Shown here: piece after piece, positions 60,149 through 64,000 of the stretch | How the letters are laid out: every line of letters starts with the position of its first letter | Numbering within the stretch: position 1 is the stretch's first letter | Assembly: GCF_017874715.1 (NCBI RefSeq) | Contig: NZ_JAGGLR010000009.1 | Span: forward strand, 248,001 to 312,000 | DNA: 64,000 nucleotides | Origin: Streptomyces iranensis | GTDB taxonomy: Bacteria > Actinomycetota > Actinomycetes > Streptomycetales > Streptomycetaceae | Direction of reading: 5' to 3' | Translations under genes and position numbers: made by a program | The notes under the pieces: model-generated | The model's input: the letters and a program-made list of their open reading frames with translations, nothing else | Database searches by the model: none | What the model was told of the DNA's origin: nothing

Positions 60149-60219
60149 ACACGCCACGCGGCCGGATGAGGCATAACGCCCCGCGCGATCCCGCCGGGGC
60201 CTGCCCTACCGTGGCGCGG

Positions 60220-61128
60220 GTGGATCTCAACTTGCTCGTGGCGCTCGACGCCCTGCTGGAGGAGAACAGCGTGACCGCCGCGGCGGACCGGCTGAACCTC
60301 TCGCCACCGGCGATGAGCCGGACGCTGGCCCGGATCCGTCGCGCGACCGGCGACGACATCCTGGTGCGCGCCGGACGCACCATGGTCCCGACCCCGCGCG
60401 CCCTCGAACTGCGCGAGGAGACCCGCGACCTGGTCCGGCGGGCCACCGCCGTGCTCACTCCCGTACGCCGACTCGACCTGGCCGGGCTGAACCGGCACTT
60501 CACGGTGCGGGGGCATGACGCGCTGCTGGCGGCCCTCGCCGCCCCGCTGATCGCCAGGGTCGGCGTCACCGCCCCGAACATCCACCTGAGCCTGCTGGCC
60601 GAGTCCTCCGCCGACCAGCCCGACCTCGCCCGGGGCCGGGTCGATCTGGAGATCGGCGCGGACCGGCCGGGCCGCCCGGAGCTCTCCTCCGAGGTGGTCG
60701 GCACCGACCGGATGGTGCTGGCCCTGCGGCGGGGGCATCCGCTCGCCAAGGGCCGGGTCGGTCTCGACAAGCTCATCCGCATGACCTTCGTGACCGTCTC
60801 GCGCCGGGGCCGACTGCACGACGCCATCGACGACGCCCTCGCCGAACGCGGGCTGCGGCGGTGGGTGATCGCGTCCCTGCCGACGAGCGCCGCGGCGGTG
60901 GACGTGGTGTCCCGTTCGGACGCCGTGGCCGTCGTCGCCGAGCGGGTCTGCCGACCCGCCTCGGCGAGGCTCGGCCTCGTCACCCGGCGGCTCCCGCTGG
61001 AGCTGCCACCGGCCCAGGTGGTCCTCACCTGGCATCACCGGCACGACAGCGACCCCGCCCACGCGTGGCTGCGCGGCCAGGTGCGGGACGTGCTCCGTGA
61101 GGCGACCGACGGCACCGCGGCATCGTGA
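60220..61128 (+). CDS. LysR-family transcriptional regulator
   Basis: A 302-residue regulator. The N-terminus VDLNLLVALDALLEENSVTAAADRL and SPPAMSRTLARIR form the LysR winged helix; the rest is a two-lobe substrate-binding domain. The family start MDLNLLxALDxLL fixes GTG 60220; GTG 60211 and ATG 60166 are alternatives that add 3 or 18 residues. It lies between the secreted hydrolases and the minus-strand GH4/PfkB/ABC operon, convergent with the latter at 28 bp. Its target is not evident. Confidence 0.88.
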   Translation: MDLNLLVALDALLEENSVTAAADRLNLSPPAMSRTLARIRRATGDDILVRAGRTMVPTPRALELREETRDLVRRATAVLTPVRRLDLAGLNRHFTVRGHDALLAALAAPLIARVGVTAPNIHLSLLAESSADQPDLARGRVDLEIGADRPGRPELSSEVVGTDRMVLALRRGHPLAKGRVGLDKLIRMTFVTVSRRGRLHDAIDDALAERGLRRWVIASLPTSAAAVDVVSRSDAVAVVAERVCRPASARLGLVTRRLPLELPPAQVVLTWHHRHDSDPAHAWLRGQVRDVLREATDGTAAS

Positions 61129-61156
61129 GCCGCTTGGCACACTATTCTTCGTATTG

Positions 61157-62467
61157 TCAGATGGCGAGGGTCGCGCGCAGCGCCGGTTGCAGCCGCTCGC
61201 CGTGTGCGCGCACCATCTCGTCGCACAGCTCCCAGATCTGCTCGACCCGCAGGGCGGCGGCGGTCGCCGGGTCGGTCATGGCCGCGTGCCGGATATGGCG
61301 CGGCTCGTCCTCCAGGGCGGCGCGCACCACCAGGTCGTTCATGCTGAGGTAGGTGCGGTTGAGCGCGGCGAGCTGCGGGGGCAGCGCACCGGCACGGGTC
61401 GGCCGCACACCGGACCGGTCGACCAGACACGGCACTTCGACCACGCCGTGGGCCGGGAGGTTCTCGATGAGGCCGTGGTTGGGCACATTGCCGTAGACGG
61501 TCCTGGGGGTGCCGGTCACCATGGAGTGGATGATCTGCGGGGCGTACTCCATGGTCCCCTCGACGTCGATGTTGGCTCCGGCCGCGAGCGCGTCGCGGGT
61601 GCGTTCGTACTCGGCCACGTTCTCGTCCACGATGCCGAGGTACGCGCCGACGGGCAGCCGCAGCCGCTCGATCTCGCTGTCGTGGTGCAGATACCAGGGC
61701 ACGTACTCGGAGGAGTGCTCGCTGGTCTCCGTCGGGTAGTAGCCGAGCCGCCGGTACATGTCGACGCGGACCCGCCGCCGCAGCTGCTCGTCATCGGCGA
61801 TCAGCGCGTCCAGCCGGGGGTAGAGGTCGCTGCCGTCGTGCTCCAGCCGGAGCACCCACGCCTGGTGGTTGACCCCGGCGGCGCGGTAGGTGACCTCGGC
61901 GAAGGGGACCTCCAGCAGATTGCACAGGTCATGGATGGTCCAGTGCACCGAGTGGCACAGGCCGACCACCCGGGTCAGCCCGGTGGCCGCCACGAGGTAC
62001 TGCACGTTCATGGCCATCGGGTTGGTGTAGTTGAGCAGCCATGCCCCGGGGCATACGGCGGCGATGTCCTCGCCCAGCGCCTTGAGGAACGGGAAGGTGC
62101 GCAGTGCGCGGAAGATGCCGCCGACGCCGAGGGTGTCGCCGATGGTCTGCCGCACACCGTGGCGCGCGGGGATCTCGAAGTCGACTCGGGTGGCCTCCCC
62201 CATGCCGATCTGGACGAGGTTGATGACGAAGTCGGCGCCGTCGAGTGCCTCGCGCCGGTCGGCGTGTGCGGTGATGTGCGCGGTGGCGCCCCGCCGCTCG
62301 GCGATGTAGCGCGCGGCGGCCTCGGCGGTGGCCAGGCGTTCGGCGTCGATGTCGTGCAGGGCGATCCGCGCGGACTTCAGCTCCGGGAAGGCGAAGAGGT
62401 CCGCCAGCAGGCCCTGGGTGAAGACGACGCTGCCCGCGCCGATCAGCACGATCTTGGGGTTGATCAT
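61157..62467 (-). CDS. Glycoside hydrolase family 4 (alpha-galactosidase/alpha-glucosidase type)
   Basis: A 436-residue cytoplasmic NAD- and metal-dependent glycosidase. The Rossmann start KIVLIGAGSVVFT (5-17), the DI-DAERL region, NYTNPM, and the metal ligands Cys171 (LCHSVHW) and His201 (GVNHQAW) match the GH4 pattern. GH4 enzymes work by NAD-mediated oxidation and elimination. ATG 62467 overlaps the PfkB stop (ATGA), and an ABC permease lies upstream, so an imported oligosaccharide or glycoside is cleaved here. The CHS/NHQ motifs favour the non-phosphorylated alpha-galactosidase/glucosidase branch. Confidence 0.92.
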   Translation of the reverse strand: MINPKIVLIGAGSVVFTQGLLADLFAFPELKSARIALHDIDAERLATAEAAARYIAERRGATAHITAHADRREALDGADFVINLVQIGMGEATRVDFEIPARHGVRQTIGDTLGVGGIFRALRTFPFLKALGEDIAAVCPGAWLLNYTNPMAMNVQYLVAATGLTRVVGLCHSVHWTIHDLCNLLEVPFAEVTYRAAGVNHQAWVLRLEHDGSDLYPRLDALIADDEQLRRRVRVDMYRRLGYYPTETSEHSSEYVPWYLHHDSEIERLRLPVGAYLGIVDENVAEYERTRDALAAGANIDVEGTMEYAPQIIHSMVTGTPRTVYGNVPNHGLIENLPAHGVVEVPCLVDRSGVRPTRAGALPPQLAALNRTYLSMNDLVVRAALEDEPRHIRHAAMTDPATAAALRVEQIWELCDEMVRAHGERLQPALRATLAI

Positions 62468-63420
62468 GACGGGATGTCTCCGTTGGCGGTGAGGTGGGTG
62501 AGGGCTTCGTCCCAGGTGGGCTGGGCGGTGGTGCCGCCCGCGGCACGGGTGGACAGCGCACCGCAGGCGGCGGCGAGGTCGAGCGCCTCGGCGATGGGCC
62601 GGCCGGTCAGCCGTCCGGCGAGGAAGCCCGCGTCGAAGCTGTCGCCCGCGCCGACGGCGTCCTGGGGTGTGACACGGATCCCGGCGGTGGTGAGCAGGGT
62701 CCGGCCGTCGTGGCACAGCGCACCGTCCGGCCCGTTCTTGACGGCCACCAGCGGGACCTGCCGCGCGAGGAGTTCGGCGGCGTCCGCCACGGACGTGCCG
62801 TCGGTGCCCGCCAGCCGGTGTGCCTCGGCGGCGTTGGGCAGCAGGAGGTCGGTCCGGGCGAGGACGGGCGCCAGCGCGGCGCGGTCCCACCGGCCCGAGG
62901 GGTCGTCGTTGGTGTCCAGCGAGGTGGTGGCGCCCGTCGCGCGGGCGGCGTCGAACAGGTCCGGCAGATCGGCGGCGAGCCCCGGCATGAGGAAGAAGGA
63001 CGCGGCGTGGAGGTGGCGGGCCGAGGTCAGCAGGTGTGGGGGTATGTCGCGTCCCGAGGTGGCGGCGAGTGTGCCCGGGGAGGTGAGGATGGCCCGGTCG
63101 TCCCCGCGGGTCACGATGACCGTGAGCGGTGTCGGCAGGGCGCTGTCCAGGTGCAGTCCTTGGACGTCGACGCCGTGCGCCGCGAGCCGGTCGCGCATGT
63201 AGTGTCCGGCGCCGTCGTCCCCGACGCGTCCGGCGAAGGCCACGCGCAGCCCCAGCCGGGCGGCGCCGCACGCGGTGATCGCGGCGGATCCGCCGAGGGT
63301 GAGCGCGCCGCTGTCGACGAGCTGTTCGCGCTGGCCGAAGGCGAGCGGCGGATCGAGCGGTCCGACGATGACGTCCGGGTTGGCGTCCCCGATGACGAGC
63401 AGGTCGAAGGTGGGTGGCAT
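62464..63420 (-). CDS. PfkB-family carbohydrate kinase
   Basis: A 318-residue ribokinase-fold enzyme. The N-terminal GDANPDVIVGP and GGSAAITACGAARLG (sugar site), and the C-terminal VGAGDSFDAGFLAG with the catalytic Asp of GAGDSF, are complete. It probably phosphorylates the monosaccharide released by the GH4 enzyme. ATG 63420 has AGGAA 5 bp before it, and it overlaps the GH4 gene by 4 bp. Sugar preference cannot be read. Confidence 0.92.
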   Translation of the reverse strand: MPPTFDLLVIGDANPDVIVGPLDPPLAFGQREQLVDSGALTLGGSAAITACGAARLGLRVAFAGRVGDDGAGHYMRDRLAAHGVDVQGLHLDSALPTPLTVIVTRGDDRAILTSPGTLAATSGRDIPPHLLTSARHLHAASFFLMPGLAADLPDLFDAARATGATTSLDTNDDPSGRWDRAALAPVLARTDLLLPNAAEAHRLAGTDGTSVADAAELLARQVPLVAVKNGPDGALCHDGRTLLTTAGIRVTPQDAVGAGDSFDAGFLAGRLTGRPIAEALDLAAACGALSTRAAGGTTAQPTWDEALTHLTANGDIPS

Positions 63421-63461
63421 ACGGGTTCCTGACGGGTGAGGGAGGGGCTGGGCGGTGCCGG

Positions 63462-64000
63462 TCAGCCCTTGAGACCGGTGGAGGTGATCGACCGGACGAA
63501 GGTCTTCTGGGCGGCGAGGAAGGCGAGCAGCACCGGCAGGACGGTGATGACATTCCCCGCCATCACGGCCGACCACTGGGTGTGGTGCTGCCCCCGGAAG
63601 GTGGTCAGGCCCAGCTGGAGGGTGTAGTTGGCGTCGTGGTTCAGCGCGATGAGCGGCCACGACAGGTCGTTCCAGGTGGTGAGGAAGGTCAGGACGGCGA
63701 CCGTGCTCAGCGCCGGGCGGGACAGGGGTACGACGATCTGGAACAGCACCCGCAGCCGCGAACACCCGTCGATCCAGGCGGCCTCCTCCAGCTCCCTGGG
63801 CAGGGAGAGGAAGAACTGCCGCAGCAGGAACACCGCGAACGGCGTCACCAGCGAGGGCACGATCAGCGCCCCGAGGGTGTCGACGAGCCCCAGCTTCCGC
63901 ATCACCAGGAAGGTCGGGATCATCGTCAGCTGGAACGGGATGGCCATGGTGGCCAGCATCAGCACCAGCAGCACCCGGGACCCGCCGAACCGCATCCGGG
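63462..64000 (-). CDS. Carbohydrate ABC transporter permease (MalG type), N-terminus outside the window
   Basis: The C-terminal 178 or so residues of an inner-membrane permease; the frame is open through base 64000. The cytoplasmic EAA loop ELEEAAWIDGCSRLRVLFQIVVPLSRP is clear, with four or more membrane helices. The ending VRSITSTGLKG is typical of MalG-like carbohydrate permeases. It is upstream of PfkB and GH4 in one operon, so the transporter should bring in the glycoside they process. The binding protein and the other permease lie beyond the window. Confidence 0.9.
   Translation of the reverse strand, partial: RMRFGGSRVLLVLMLATMAIPFQLTMIPTFLVMRKLGLVDTLGALIVPSLVTPFAVFLLRQFFLSLPRELEEAAWIDGCSRLRVLFQIVVPLSRPALSTVAVLTFLTTWNDLSWPLIALNHDANYTLQLGLTTFRGQHHTQWSAVMAGNVITVLPVLLAFLAAQKTFVRSITSTGLKG

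Noticed and set aside
1..64000. tRNA, rRNA, insertion sequences, phage genes or attachment sites
   Set aside because: None seen on either strand: no transposase or integrase-like protein and no tRNA-like cloverleaf was noticed by eye; a tRNA or IS search program was not available.

Overview
The window is high-GC, densely coded actinobacterial DNA with many GTG/TTG starts and GTGA/ATGA start-stop overlaps. A WhiJ-like/DUF397/ATPase regulatory trio, DUF5753 and Methyltransf_19 proteins, and a 12.7-kb PKS/NRPS gene point to Streptomyces or a close relative. I saw no tRNA, rRNA, CRISPR array, insertion sequence or phage gene.

Region 1 (1-1102) is the 5' part of a secreted SGNH/GDSL hydrolase gene, cut by the window edge. 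Region 2 (1257-25965) is a large CoA-dependent catabolic locus. It holds an acyl-CoA ligase, a metallo-beta-lactamase-fold hydrolase, five SDRs, a zinc alcohol dehydrogenase, four acyl-CoA dehydrogenases, two APH-type kinases, two crotonase-family proteins, a thiolase, an SCP2-type thiolase with a DUF35 partner, an FAD dehydrogenase, an MHS-type importer and a TetR regulator. A 15-bp palindrome close to TTGAACTSAGTTCAA lies in front of every apparent transcription unit, which ties the locus into one regulon. Two acyl-CoA dehydrogenases carry ACAD10/11-type C-termini and sit next to APH kinases. That is the logic of 4-hydroxyacyl-CoA breakdown (LvaA/LvaC, ACAD10/11), so a 4-hydroxy acid or lactone is my best guess for the substrate. 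A frameshifted remnant of a 3-hydroxyacyl-CoA dehydrogenase lies inside the locus.

Region 3 (26131-27609) is an FGGY sugar kinase. Region 4 (27859-40575) is a single giant assembly line: FAAL-ACP-KS-AT-KR-ACP-C-A-PCP-C followed by a C-terminal domain that aligns along its length with cyanobacterial-type acyl-ACP reductase (AAR), including its catalytic cysteine. It has neither a thioesterase nor the usual SDR-type reductase domain, and it is the most novel item here. An ankyrin-repeat protein lies upstream of it.

Region 5 (42236-47372) has a GntP-type permease, an orphan TctC-type lipoprotein and a divergent CitA/CitB-like two-component system. Region 6 (47620-50738) is a LacI regulator with twin operators, an RpiB/LacAB-type isomerase and an MHS transporter. 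Region 7 (50852-54078) has a Methyltransf_19 protein and the WhiJ-like/DUF397/ATPase regulatory set. Region 8 (54253-64000) is a glycan-use locus: secreted GH2, GH76 and GH43 enzymes, a LysR regulator, a GH4 glycosidase, a PfkB kinase and the start of a sugar ABC transporter.

Short in-frame or intergenic tandem repeats (9-36 bp units) recur through the window, including inside the giant synthase. All assignments come from reading the sequence; no database search was run.
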